DNA from: Plectrocnemia conspersa
Taxonomy: Eukaryota > Arthropoda > Insecta > Trichoptera > Polycentropodidae
Assembly: GCA_009617715.1 (NCBI GenBank)
Contig: VTFK01000003.1
Span: 3,410,001-3,474,000, forward strand
Length of the DNA: 64,000 bases
Direction of reading: 5' to 3'
Shown here: in pieces, positions 47,761 to 59,920 of the stretch
How positions within the stretch are numbered: position 1 is the stretch's first letter
Layout of the letters: every line of letters starts with the position of its first letter
The notes under the pieces: model-generated
What the model was told of the DNA's origin: nothing
The model's input: the letters and a program-made list of their open reading frames with translations, nothing else
Databases searched by the model: none
Translations under genes and position numbers: made by a program

Positions 47761-49200
47761 CGCGTCTGGCGTCTCTCATTGTGTTTATTGTTCGGCGGCG
47801 TTGCCATAATGGGTGTTCGCATCCGCCATTAAGGATTATATCTCGAACCGTTTGATTCGGCGCAACCCCCTAGCCCGCGGCTGTTATTTTTTTTCACCCC
47901 CGCTTTTTATCTGGCGTCGTCTGTCTTTTTAGGCTTTTCTTATCTCCGCATTCAGGGTCATTTGATTCTCGGTATAGGAAATTATTTACAAAACGACGCG
48001 GGCGTCGCTTCAGCCCCGACGCGATTTAGTCAACCCTCGAAATCGGATCAAATTTACTGTTTTGAGATGCGTTTAGTGTTTTATTATGCGAATTATATTT
48101 TAAAAGGTTAAGAATAATGAAAAAATTTATTAAATTATTTCTGTATACTATACATAATATGTCTTATATCTGTACTTTTCTGAAATAATAGGTAAAAAAT
48201 CAAAATATGATTGACTATAGAAAAATGTGTCTTACATTAGGATTAAAATGAGATTTATTTAGTATTTTTTATTAGTTCTTAAAAAGGAAAAGTACAATAG
48301 TTATATACCTACATTTTTATTTATAAAAAAATTAGGAATTGTACTAAAAAAAAACTTATTTCAAACTTTAATTTGGAGCATTGAAAATATGATTTATATA
48401 TTATAATTTGCGTTAATGTATCATTCTAAAATATTTAGGAGCAATTTATAGCATATTTTATTTATTGCACGGAATACAAATTTACCTGCTTCTAAATTCA
48501 GGTGTCATTGTAAATTATTCTAAATGATCGATTCGCTTTCGATTATCATTTCTAATCATTCGCATCACCGATTCCAGATGTGCAGAAAAAATTCCGTCCA
48601 CTCTGGTGGCGTGTGGAAATAAAGCTTAATACATAATCACACGGCGTCACCAGACGTCACATGCATATACGACGCCCGTACATTTTCCATTCGATTCCCA
48701 AGCGTCACGTATGCGACTCTACCTTGGCGGAATACAGAAAATAAGGCAGTAAAATTTATTCCCGGGTGACTTGACGTTCAATCATTGACATCGGGTTGGT
48801 TTTCCACCCCCGCCCCATATGACCCACCCACCCCCGAGGCGAGCCTTTTTTGAGATGAGGCGGCGGCAATATGGCCGACGGATGAGGGGGGTGGAAATAG
48901 CTGGAACCCCTTCGCGGATAACTTTGTGTCTTGAATACTAAGGAGCTGAAGAAAAATTACCGCGATATAGCACGGGCCGCGTTTAGTCACGGGTGGCAGG
49001 GGGAACACGGACCTCGGATATGTCTTATTTATTTTTTCCCTTTTGCGCCTCCACCCACCCGCTGCCAATTTACCAGCGTATCTTCGAGAGGTGTCTAAAA
49101 ATATTGCCAGATATTATATTAAATACGGCCAATTTGGGCTCGGATAGGACTTAATCAATGTTGCGAGGAATAGATTCATGAATATTAATTTTGGTATTCT
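47760..49200. promoter_or_regulatory. Pair of GC-richer islands
   Basis: Blocks at 47760-48070 (GTTGCCATAATGG, ATCCGCCATTAAGG, paired GCCAT cores) and 48530-49200 (GGCGGCGGCAATATGGCCGA near 48861). Both carry Pho/YY1-type cores. Short ORFs lack domains. Confidence 0.35.
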
Positions 49201-50840
49201 ATTATCAATAGATGCAGAATCATATTATTTACAATATTCAATCTATTTAATTTGTTAGCAAATATCAGCTGTATGAGAAAACGTTATACCTACTATTTAT
49301 TTTTAGTATAAAAATATATATCCAAAATTACACACTTTAATCAAAATGAGAAAAATCAATATATCAAAGTGCATGGCTCTTAAGTGTGAAATTCGGATTT
49401 ATCCCACGTTCAATAAAAAATAATGAATGAGTGTTGAACTAATAATTCCATAAAAAACACGTATTTAATAAATTATACAGTATAAAATAAAATAAAGCAT
49501 AAAATTAATATACATAATTAAATCTTTATATTTATTTTTTACTGTAAAATAGACTAGATACGTGACTTTTTATGAGAAATAATTCAGCACTTTAAGGGTT
49601 AAATTATTTATTAGTTAGCATATTTTTAAAAGACCAATTAAGCACTAGTTGTGGTTATTAGATGATCATCATTGGAAACGTATTTATTTTATTGTTTTTT
49701 TTTATGTATTAAATATTATCATATTCCGTTAAAATATAACTAAGCAAATAATTTACAAACACTACATTTGATATTAAAATCAGATCTCTTAATAATTATA
49801 TCAATATTATCTGATTAACAACTCTTTATTTTAAGGATTAAAATTTTAATTATTGTTATAATAATTTACGATATACTACAAAATATTTTATTTTGTCCAC
49901 TCTAATGAAGCCAATATTATTTTAATAGTTTAGCATATTTTTCCTTATTACATACTAGCGTTTAATTACAAATATAACTAATGATTAATCGCTAAAAGTC
50001 ACTGATTAAAAATCATGCAATCTTTCAAACTATATAAATATTTTTTTAGCAGAAATCATTTTTATTAAAAATTATGAAAACTTTTTTTCTGTCTCTGCAG
50101 TGTTTTCATTATAAAGGAAAAATTTTCAAAAGCTCTTTTTGTTTATGATTAGATTACTCTATAGTCATACAAATCAAAATCACTATTTTGAGCAATATAA
50201 TTTACTAGCAATTTCGGTTGAAAAGTGAAAAAAGACGTTTGATATTAAAATATATGAAAGCTCTACTGCTCTACAAAATTTTCGTTATTATTGTATTTTA
50301 TTGCATATAATATATATGATACTATATGAATTAAAGTAGCTCACTATTATAAAATTTTCAATACCTAACATGTATATCTTAGCTTGATTTTATTTAATCT
50401 TCTCGATATTCATTTATGAAATTAGGAAAATCTAGGTAAACATAATTTAATGTATATAATAATTACTATTCCGATCTTGCAGACACAATAAATAGACACA
50501 TAAGTAATTTGAAGCCAGGTCTTTTAGGTCAATAGTCAGTGACTTATACTACTTTTCTATCATATTGCAACGCAGCAATTTATTAGTTTAACTGCTAACT
50601 ATAAAATTCAATAATTAATAATTTGACAAAAATGTCCAACATCAAATTGTTTTATATATACATATATTCTAAATTATCAGTTAAAATAATATAAATAAAA
50701 CATTAGCAGTTAAAATATTTATTTTAAAATATATATATAAAACATACAAATAATTTTATATGATCTGGTTTCTTATAAGATTTCCTTATTACGTATAAAT
50801 TTCTTTCACGTATACGTTTACGTATAAGTTGTGTATATGT
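49200..50840. other. AT-rich non-coding DNA
   Basis: No coding sequence supported. A minus-strand SINE-like copy lies at about 50390-50580. Confidence 0.5.
50390..50580 (-). repeat. SINE-like copy, reverse orientation
   Basis: Reverse complement shows TTGCAATATGATAG, a decayed AGACCTGGCTTCAAATTAC B-box region and ATTAGGAAAATCTAGGTAAAC (plus strand), matching the blocks of the + strand copies. Confidence 0.5.
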
Positions 50841-51370
50841 GTGTATGTATTTGTGCAGCACCCCCGTGCGAGGGTGTCGGCATTAGGTCCGTTTAAAGGC
50901 GTCGGCTCGTTAGCGTGATTAGAGCGTCGCGGTGGCGCGCATGCGCCGCAGCCTCCGGACACGCCCACGTCCAGGGATAAAAGATTTCCCGTTTGGATTG
51001 GCCAGAGTGGGGCGCCAATTAACACTTGACGCAAATTATACGCCAATTAAAAGCATTAACGCCCGGGAAACGCCCACGAAGCGAGAGGGGAGCAAGTTAA
51101 ACACCTCTCGGAAAATCTCGGAAAATTCCTTTATACATGGCGCTTATGTATTATAACGAAGCTAGATGTTATGAAAATCTTACTTTTAAAGAAAATGCAA
51201 TGATCGCAGAAATCCTTGAGACGATCCAAGCACGTCATATAAATATTTATATTTGCAATAAAATAAAAATAACGAATTCCACTCTTAAGTCTGCGTTCGA
51301 AGAAAATTCAACAATACGTCTCTGGTGCTTGTTAGCATTTCTGAAATGAATTTCACGTGAAGAGTCAAAC
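50840..51370. promoter_or_regulatory. GC-rich island with NRF1 palindrome
   Basis: The block 50857-51120 is CpG-rich and contains GCGCATGCGC (50937-50946), a perfect NRF1/Ewg site, followed by GGGATAAAAGATTTCCCG and ACATGGCGC near 51136. Promoter or enhancer candidate. Confidence 0.4.
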
Positions 51371-51719
51371 GAAATTTCATACATATGCTAACAAGATTTT
51401 TGCATGCAGCTTATTTGCATTCAACCGCTCCAAGTAAAGCATCTTCAACCATCTAAGGAAATTAAAATATATTTTTAACTCATATATATATATATTATAT
51501 GCATACATATCTTTCAATATGTTTTCTTCAAAGGTATCAGATCTAAAATTTTTATATACATACATACTCTACAAATAGTTTTAGAATCTAATTATAAACT
51601 ATTATTAAAATTCAGAAAACACGATAAAAATTGAAGTTATAACAGTATTTTACTTTATGGAAGTAACTATAATGCTATTAATTTAATTATTTCATATGGA
51701 TGGAAGTATACATTTCCAT

Positions 51720-52200
51720 CTGTACACAGATCACGTATGAGCGAATACACGTCAGACTGAACAAAGAATGTATAAATTTACCAAAAAGGCGCATATACAT
51801 TAAGGCATGTTTGCACATAGCCCCGGGCGCATTCTGCACAATATCTTTTACTTCTTAACGTAATTCCCTCCTCCAGCATCCCCATCTACCTTCGTCTCCG
51901 GCCAGTGGGGATAGAATTTTCCATAAGCCTGTGCAATTTCAATTCAAAGCCCGTCTCGTGGATGCTCTTGAAAGCGCATAGTTACATAACAACGTTTGGA
52001 CGAGGAGTGATAAGGCGGACCATCTCACGGCAGCAATGAGATTTGTACACAAAATGGAAAACCCGTATATGCAAAACGCGAAAAAGGCGCCCGCGCTTGG
52101 CGTCGAAACATCGGCTGTATGCAGGTATTTTTAAGTCGCATTTTCTGCAGTAAAGTTTCAGACGTGTGTTACCTTGGGGACGATTGAAGCGTGCAGGAAT
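51720..52200. promoter_or_regulatory. GC-richer island
   Basis: Complex sequence with CCCCGGGCGC (about 51822) and AAAGGCGCCCGCGC (about 52083), next to the transposase relic. Candidate regulatory element. Confidence 0.3.
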
Positions 52201-52279
52201 TGAAAATTGTTAAAAGAATCGAATTTGTTGATTTCAATTTCAATAAATATATCTGAAGCTCTTTGAGATGCCTTTTGTA

Positions 52280-53165
52280 CAGAAACAGTATTAGTATTCT
52301 TCATATGCTGTCTCTTCTGCGAAAACTGACCACATCTATTTGGAATAGTTATACTATATATTTTATTAAATTCTCGTCCGACTTCATATTTTATTATTTT
52401 CTTTGTACATGTCCATTTTGCGGTCCTGTAGGTCCAAAATTAATTCAGTTGATTCTTAGAAAGCGTCAGACATTAATCCTAGGTGCAAAAAATCTGTGAA
52501 TTTGATTTTTCTTATTAAACCATCTTAAATACAATAAATATCTCTGCTTCTTTAAAATCACACATCCAAAACTGTACGAAAATTAGATGACACCAATCGG
52601 GTACTTAAAATTCTTTCAATTTTCAGTAACTCAGCCCCAAGTAATTCTGCACATAAATTCAAATCTCTACTATTTTTTGCTGAAGCATGATATATGTATG
52701 ATGCAAAGTCTATATTATCTTGACAGCATCACCTACTGATAATTCTAGTCTGTGATTAGCACAATACCAAACTTTAATAATAAAAAAAAACGTTCTAAAA
52801 GCAATTTATTCACTCCACTTTTACAACCTAACATCACAGCAGCGTCATTACACGTCAGAGGAACCAAATATTTTCTTAAATAATCTTCTGTAATCCTCAT
52901 TCTTCTGCTACTTGTACTAAATCAAAGAAAAAAATTATAGGTGAATTCATTCCAACACGAGAACAGTTTTTTTGCTTATTGTGGTTGATTCATCAATTAT
53001 CAATTGAACAATTGCTTTAACCACAGTTTTCTCTATTTCTTTACTTGTAGGAAAAGCAATGTACATAGAAGCATTTTTAGAATGAAGAATACGACCCATT
53101 TTAACATATTTTCCGAATTGATTTTTCTTTGCTACTTTATATGTGGTCACGAAAATTTTTTGCAG
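52280..53165 (-). pseudogene. Decayed hAT-superfamily transposase (KIAA1586/ZBED-like)
   Basis: Read on the minus strand, fragments occur in the right order for a hAT-type transposase. TTYKVAKKNQFGKYVKMG and VQLIIDESTTISKKTVLV lie in the open segment 53150-52947. Then come VWYCANHRLELSVGDAV (52772-52722), GAELLKIERILSTRL followed by VSSNFRTVLDV (about 52640-52565), and FTDFLHLGLMSDAF with LILDLQDRKMDMYKENNK (about 52490-52390). Stops and frame changes separate them, and the usual STRW Trp reads Leu, so it is dead. I see no terminal inverted repeats. The match is from memory of the family, without a search. Confidence 0.8.
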
Positions 53166-53169
53166 TTAG

Positions 53170-53440
53170 TTATTTTATCGTGAGATAATAACGTTATAAA
53201 AACATTTTGAAGAGTCATTTTCTTGCTATTAGTAACTATTTTTTATGCTGTTTAATGTAGATTCAAGAATCATAATCATACAGAAAAATAAGAAACGAAT
53301 CGCGATATGAACTTAAATGAACTGAGATATCATTGATTCAAATACTGAATTGTATATGTTTTGCTTTACTGCAAAATTCTTTAAAATTGCCTCAATACCT
53401 GTTTATGGGTTTTATTGTATTTTTCCATTACACACTCCCT
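53170..53440. other. Non-coding spacer
   Basis: AT-rich, no feature recognised; may include the 5' end of the decayed transposon. Confidence 0.4.
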
Positions 53441-53960
53441 GTTAAATATTTTTTGCACGCGTCATACGTACCACGCAAGTGCGTAAAAACCGGTAATAAA
53501 ATTCTGACGATTTCAAAAAGCAATTTATCAAGAATCCGTCAGGGCATCGCATATTTTCGCCCGCCAATAATATCCCCCAAGATGAAGTTCTTGTCGTCGT
53601 CGAGTTTTTCTGCATCTGGTGTCAATTGTTGATGTGATGGCCGGAATCACTCCGCGGCCGTGAGCAGATCTCCTCTCTCGGAGGCTTCCGAGGAATGTCA
53701 TTTGGCGGCGGTTAAACGACTCATAACCGACGATTTTATTGGGCAGTTAACATTGCAGCGAGAGAGTTATAAGCCACTCAGTAACACATACGCCCCGGGT
53801 TACGGCTTGTAACTGCCCGAGGAATCCAAATTATATTGGGGCATTAAGGCGACGCTCAGAATCCTAATATCTCTCGAACTCATCTCGCGAAGATTTGCTC
53901 CATATTACATTAACGCGGACGTGGCACTGCGACAATAATGACGTAATTATTTTGCATATT
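53440..53960. promoter_or_regulatory. GC-rich island
   Basis: Block with GTGATGGCCGG (about 53634), CTCGGAGGCTTCCGAGG (short hairpin, about 53678), GGCGGCGGTTAAACGAC and GATTTTATTGGG (posterior-Hox-like). Candidate enhancer. Confidence 0.35.
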
Positions 53961-54699
53961 TTGAACAATAAACGTGATTATTTTGAATATATTCTCACAT
54001 ACTATTTTTCATAAAGAGCTGCAATTGTAATTAAACTAACATTTTCCACAGAAAAGCAGAGAAAATGCTTAGATATATAATATATTAGTCACACAGCATG
54101 AATTTTTTATATTTTTAAATGAACAAAGAGGTGCCATTTTTAAAGTAATATTACTCTTAAATTTATATTTGATATATATATAAAATTTTGAAGTTCAATT
54201 GATCGCTCAGTAAAACTATGGATGTTTAGTTTAAAAATAAAATAATATTACAGAGGTTCATAGATAAGCTATTGGTATCTATTCATTAAACTTTAGAAAA
54301 ACTATGGTTAATTAATAATATCAATACATGTATAATACATATTTTAAAATTATGAAAAATTATCAATACAGTACGTTATAAAAAATCTATATTCACTAAG
54401 TAAATGCAGAAATATCGATAATTTGAAAGTAAATTATTAATTTTATGATTATTGGTAACTGTATTTTATAAATCAAAAATGGCAATCTCATCTTTATATA
54501 TTACAAATAAATAAGTAATATTAAATGAAATAGATAAATTTAATGGCATATACAATATAACATGGGTTTGTGGCTTTCAGTATTTATTGTAATTCCAATA
54601 TTCATATAGTATTTAATACTGTACCAACTGTAATTTTGTTTTTAATATTTAGGTAAAAACTAGGAGTAGGAACATATTATTAATAAAAAAATTCTTACA

Positions 54700-55650
54700 G
54701 TCGTCTTATATTGAGGTGGCATAACAAATGCTCAAGCCGCTCTCGCTCATGTGTCAAAATTCATATTCACATTTTCGCACAATATGTCGTGTTATGTCTT
54801 CGTCGCCGTTTCGGATTTATGTGCGAGATTTCCTTTTTGTAGCGCAAATCGTCGGCGATTTGTCGCCCTCGCAGCAAAGGCGAAAATTCCTTCTTTTTTT
54901 TCCCCCCATCTCTTCTTTCAATCATTTCGCGCACCTCGCGCATCGAATAAGGATAATTTCGCGACGACAGAGTAAAAAATACATTTCGGTTTCCAATTTG
55001 CGAGAGATGAAAGAGGCACCCACTCGATCGCGCACCAATCTGAGAAATATTTGCCTAACAAATTCTGTACCGATTGCTGGGGACCCTCTCTTTTCTCTCT
55101 GCGAGGAAATTCAAATTTAGCGCACAGCCGTTTCTTTGTGCCATCAGCCTATTTATTGATCAAAGAGTCGCTCTCTTTCTCTCTATCTCGGCAGCTAGCT
55201 ATCTTGCCCTTGGACTAGGCACACTTGTTAGAGAGGTGAGAGAGGTGGATCGAGTAATCAGGATCCCCTTTTTGCTCTACTACTCCCATGATTGGGTTTA
55301 ACTAACCGACTGTTTGTATTTTGCACGAAGATCGGAAAAAAATCCTGACGAAAGTGTTGCGCTTTGGGAGCCAACTAGAGCGGCTAATTCGGGTGTGCCT
55401 TTGAGAGTTTAACTTTTCATGTATCTCGTTGTTATTGCATCCGAAACGTTAGACTCGGCTCGAATCAATTTTTTATCAATCAATGGACTACTTCCATCGA
55501 TATGGCGTCGAAGAAGAACTATCCCTAAGTTTGATCAGCAATAAACGCGAACGAAACACACAAGAAAGTATTTGCGCTAACGATCAAACTTTTACAATTT
55601 TCATTGCGACGGAGAAACTCCATTTTCTCTATTATACGCTTCACACATGA
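54700..55650. promoter_or_regulatory. GAGA-rich island
   Basis: About 900 bp of higher GC with repeated GAGAG/CTCTC motifs, especially 54990-55245 (TGCGAGAGATG, CCCTCTCTTTTCTCTCTGCG, GCTCTCTTTCTCTCTATCTCG, TAGAGAGGTGAGAGAGG). In insects such clusters bind GAGA factor at promoters and Polycomb response elements. ORFs here (74-130 codons) have no domains. Confidence 0.45.
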
Positions 55651-57600
55651 TATGACAAAAGTTTTCTAATTACAAAACAATTTTTATAATAATTCACACT
55701 CATACAAATGTATAAATTTGTTTTGTAAATATAATATATTTTTTGTTGCAAATTTTCATCCTACGCAAGCAAACACGAAATAATTTAACATCCATCTAAA
55801 TATTGCATAAAAGGTTCGAAATTCCCGTTGCTATTTACATAGGTCGGTCACAATTATACCTGACCGTATCTAATATCAACTCGGCCACGTATAGGTATAA
55901 TAGATACGAATGGGTATATTTTTTTTAAGCAAAATTCGTATTAACCCAAAAATCTTATCGCCGTTGTTTGCTCTACAGGCGTTGTTTACATAAACATTTG
56001 TTTAAAAGGTGGAAACTAATGCAAACATGCGTCTCTCATAAATATCGATTTATTATATGTATATAGCATACTCTCAACCTAACTATAAAAAATATAGTTA
56101 AATCAATATCCTATGAAATTGTTTATTTTAATAAGCCATCACATTTTAAAGATAGTAAACGAATTGATAAATCCGTAGATGTAACAAAGAAACGATGTTT
56201 GATTGACATTTCCAGATAATGTTTTTAATATTAGGTTAAAAATACTAGTAAAAACTGTGTGGTTCAATAAAATTAATTTATCTTGTGTATTTTTTAATAG
56301 CAAAATTGTTGCTCTAATTGGAAAATTTTCATAGCGTATGTATCACAATCATAAGAGCAAATTAACAATATAAAATTATTTTAAGACAAAGTGTAGATGA
56401 TTAATTTATATTTTCGTTCAATAGTGTTATAAATATCCTTAAATAGTGCTAGAATATTTTAATCATTGTTTGCTTTTTCTTATTAATACATATATTTATG
56501 TATGATAAATAAATTAGATATAATACTTTTTACTGTTTTTTTTATACTACATATTAAAAATACCACGTTACAATAACCAGCACGATAAAGTGGTATAAGT
56601 CGCTGAAAGACCCGAGTTCGAGTCCCATATGGACCTTAATGTTTTTCATTTTCTATCGTGTCTAGAAGATCTGAGTTAATGATTATTACATAATTATGAT
56701 TTTGACCAATCATCACAGATTTGGTTTACTTAGATTTTTCTAATCTCGCTGAAGAATATTTAAAATCGAGCTAGGTCAAACATATAATGAACTTTTTGGG
56801 CTCCGATTAATGAACTTTTTGCGCTCGTAGAGAATATCTTATTTGTATAAAAAAATATATATGATTATTAATTAAAATCGAACTAGGTCGTACATCTTAG
56901 GTATAAAAGTATATTATATTTATATCTTATATGTATATAAAAAATAAAAATAAATGTTAGATAAGCAATTAGTAAGCATCTATTACATATTCTGATTTCC
57001 CATCAATTGTATAATTAAAAATCACGATTTTACGATACAATGTATTATTATTTACATAAAAAATAAAAATAAATATTTTTAAGAACATTAACGTATATTT
57101 TTTAAATTACTATTTTCATTTATATCTAAAAACAGTAATATTTAATTTTATGGTGCATATGTATTTGTAAAAAAAATTGTGTCCTTCTGCTTATACAAAA
57201 GTCGATTATTACTCTAAAATATTATTTTTTCTAAGTATTTACTTAATATTTTGCCAAAATATTATTTTTCTAAAACAACACCGAAACGCAGAGTGACTAT
57301 CTTCTTGTGGCAAAATTTTAATTTATTTTGATTAATATGTAATATAGATTAATTTAACATTATTTATTTTATAAACATCATAAGAACTTTCACGCGAAAA
57401 TAATTCATATTTTATTTGCTGCTATTTAAATGTTAAGATGCAAATTTTGTAGGGTTAAGGTTACATTTTATTACTATATATACTGATCGTCTTTAAAATT
57501 GCAGATAGCTTAGATATACTGCTGTCAACTATATATTTAACGAATTGATTCTGTCTTTATACTTTAAAAAAAATCTTGAATGATGTCCTTAAATGGAAAA
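55650..57600. other. AT-rich non-coding with one SINE-like copy
   Basis: Nothing coding. A short GC-richer stretch (55840-55990) and the SINE-like element at 56575-56790. Confidence 0.5.
56575..56790 (+). repeat. SINE-like copy with intact B box
   Basis: A-box-like CAGCACGATAAAGTGG (about 56579-56594) and B box GAGTTCGAGTCCC (56614-56626) about 20 bp later, then the shared body: TATCGTGTCTAGAAGATC, GATTATTACATAATTATGATT, CAATCATCACAGATT and TTTTTCTAATCTCGCTGAAGAATA. This is the best-preserved tRNA-like head in the window. Confidence 0.65.
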
Positions 57601-58170
57601 TTCGGTCCTGCAATCTGCACTAGAGGCTTTTGTCTCAGCCTTAAACTGAGTTAGAAATCGTCATCGGGACTTAATTAATAATCGTCTGGTCCCGTTGGGG
57701 GGCATCATTGGTCCAGGGCTCGCAGATTTTGCGGGTCCCTTTTGATCGTATGCAATTTTCGTTTTGTGGTGGTAGCGGTGTGCATTGTCTGAGCGCGGCA
57801 ATAATGGCGGCCGGACGAGATGTCACATTAATCACTGGCCCTGCTCTGTCCCTCTCGCCGACGAAGAGGGACAGAGAGGAGCAGCAGCCTCATCTGTCGC
57901 CTTCATATTTTACATAATGTCCTCGAGAGTCGCGTAAAAACGCCGCCACCACCACCGCCACCAGGGGCCTCCAACTGCAGAACCTTGGACGAAAAAAAAC
58001 TGTTGATTTGTGTTGATTCGCCGTCACCTGTGAAAAATATCATCGCGGGCTATTGTCTTGACGAAATTCTGTCGCTCTGGTATAAACGCGACTGCATCTT
58101 GTTAACATAGCATTAGCCCAGAAGACGAAAATAGATTGTCCGATTACGAATTCTGAGTAGATAATGTTAT
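57600..58170. promoter_or_regulatory. GC-rich island with perfect 12-bp hairpin
   Basis: CpG-rich block with AATAATGGCGGCCGG (Pho/YY1-type, about 57800). CTCTGTCCCTCT at 57844-57855 is exactly complementary to AGAGGGACAGAG at 57865-57876, with a 9-nt loop. A CCACC repeat follows near 57943. Candidate conserved element, possibly transcribed as structured RNA. Confidence 0.4.
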
Positions 58171-58256
58171 TGAATCGAAAATAATGCTGCTTGTATTATA
58201 ATATAAATATTTATAAAAGGTATAGATTATGATTTTATTTTAGATGTGAATATATT

Positions 58257-58300
58257 CAAGAAAATTAACTTTAATAAAGACATTATGATTAATTTTCTTG
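58257..58300. repeat. 12-bp inverted repeat
   Basis: CAAGAAAATTAA (58257-58268) and TTAATTTTCTTG (58289-58300) flank a 20-nt loop in AT-rich DNA. Significance is uncertain. Confidence 0.6.
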
Positions 58301-58919
58301 CATCTGGCCATTTTAAGTACACTGAAAGTCTTTAGTGATCTTTACTTTTATCTGTAGTTAGTTATGAATGCTCGATGCTACTGTAATATGTGTCATTCAA
58401 GACTCATACAAAACAGTTTATTGCTTCCTATTGACTTGTTTTATTTATTTTATAATTATAATATATGGTTATGAAAGAAAGCTAGTCTTTTTGCTTCGTT
58501 TTATTATGTATATAAATATATATTTAAATTCAGTTTTTACATTAAATTAAAACCAATGATCAGTATAAAATTTAACAGCAAAAACTCTTGAGTTGAATAA
58601 TACTTAATTGGAAAAATAATGATTTGCGTTAAAAATAAATCCAAAGTTTAATTGGTTTAATCATTATAAGAATGGCGAGAATTTTTGGTAGTATCTAATA
58701 TGTTTTTTAATAGAGCTTTCGATGAAAATAATAATTATCTGACCTCGATCCTCACTTTAAATACCTCAGATATTATAGTTACATCGGCAACTTCGTGCAA
58801 TCTGAAATCTTTGATTGAAGAGAAAAACGAATACAAGAAATTAAAAAAAGCATATATAACCATTATCCATCCATATGCAACTGGTGCATCTCTCACAATT
58901 CACAAACAGGAATAAATCC

Positions 58920-59630
58920 ATCTCGCTCTCGTACGACCGTGACTATCATAGTTATTATACATCTTATATACATGATTATCATTCGTTGCACTTTTATTGC
59001 GTTTATATTTTATTTTATTGTGCGGAGATTACGTGCCGCCCTTGCCGGTCGTTGTGTTTGCCGACGATGACATTGTTTTATTTCGTACTCGCGTATCTTT
59101 TCATAAACGTCGATGTATGATCTTAAAGTTGTTGGATTTACAATTATTAAATTTAGATAAGCATCTATCGGAAGCTTCTATGGTATGATTATAATCTGAA
59201 TCGAAGCTATGCATATAAAATTAAAATATAAAAAATATATATAATTTTTTTGAGATGATTGCTTTTGCTTATTGAATAATCCTGTAATTTTTTGATCGAT
59301 TTCCTCTCAGGCGGTCATGGGTATCTACTCATACACTCGCGTGTTTGCAGATTTCTTTTTATTGTCGTTTTCCATTTATAATTTAATGGTGTCGCGTCTT
59401 CGGTTGGCCTTTGTTCCCTTCGAAGTTGGCTGGTCAGCCCTTTGACTCCGCAGGGTGGAATAAAAGGGACTCTGGAAATGCATTGTTGTCGCCGTAAATC
59501 ATCCGAGAAGGTTTTTCAATCACGTTTTTTCGTCATGCCTCCGACCATTATAACAAAGTATGTATATAGACGACAGGACAAGCTCAAAGCACCAGCGAAA
59601 GCTATAAAAGCCTTATTGCTGCTAACTTTT
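58920..59630. promoter_or_regulatory. GC-richer island
   Basis: Blocks at 58920-59200 and 59280-59630 with higher GC and no credible exon. Short ORFs (62-81 codons) have no recognised domain. Candidate regulatory sequence. Confidence 0.3.
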
Positions 59631-59799
59631 TAATCATAAATAGTAATATTTTATTACAGCTCTTTCGTATACTTTATATTTTTATAGTATTCTTAAAATA
59701 TTTTTTTTAATACATAACTTAAACTTAAAGCTACTATCTACAAATTAAAATTTGATCACATTTTCTATTAAATTAAATTTATTTTTTATAAATCTACAG

Positions 59800-59920
59800 T
59801 TGTAACATGACAGGCAATAGCCCAATACATTACAATGGTGTAAACACAATCAATTATTAATTAAGTAGTGTGACATCAGATTGAAATCAGTCTGTTAATC
59901 AGTGACATATATATTTTTTA
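59800..59920 (-). repeat. SINE-like copy, reverse orientation (partial)
   Basis: The reverse complement of ATTACAATGGTGTAAACACAATCA gives the family's TGATTGTGTTT...CCATTGTAAT block, followed by the diverged body. Confidence 0.5.

Noticed and set aside
54728..55120. 130-codon ORF and overlapping 74-codon ORF
   Set aside because: Overlapping frames in a pyrimidine- and GAGA-rich island, no domain; island better explained as regulatory.
58997..59188. FADDDIVLF resembling the reverse transcriptase FADD/YADD box
   Set aside because: No other RT motifs upstream or downstream and an extra Asp; most likely chance within a GC-richer island.
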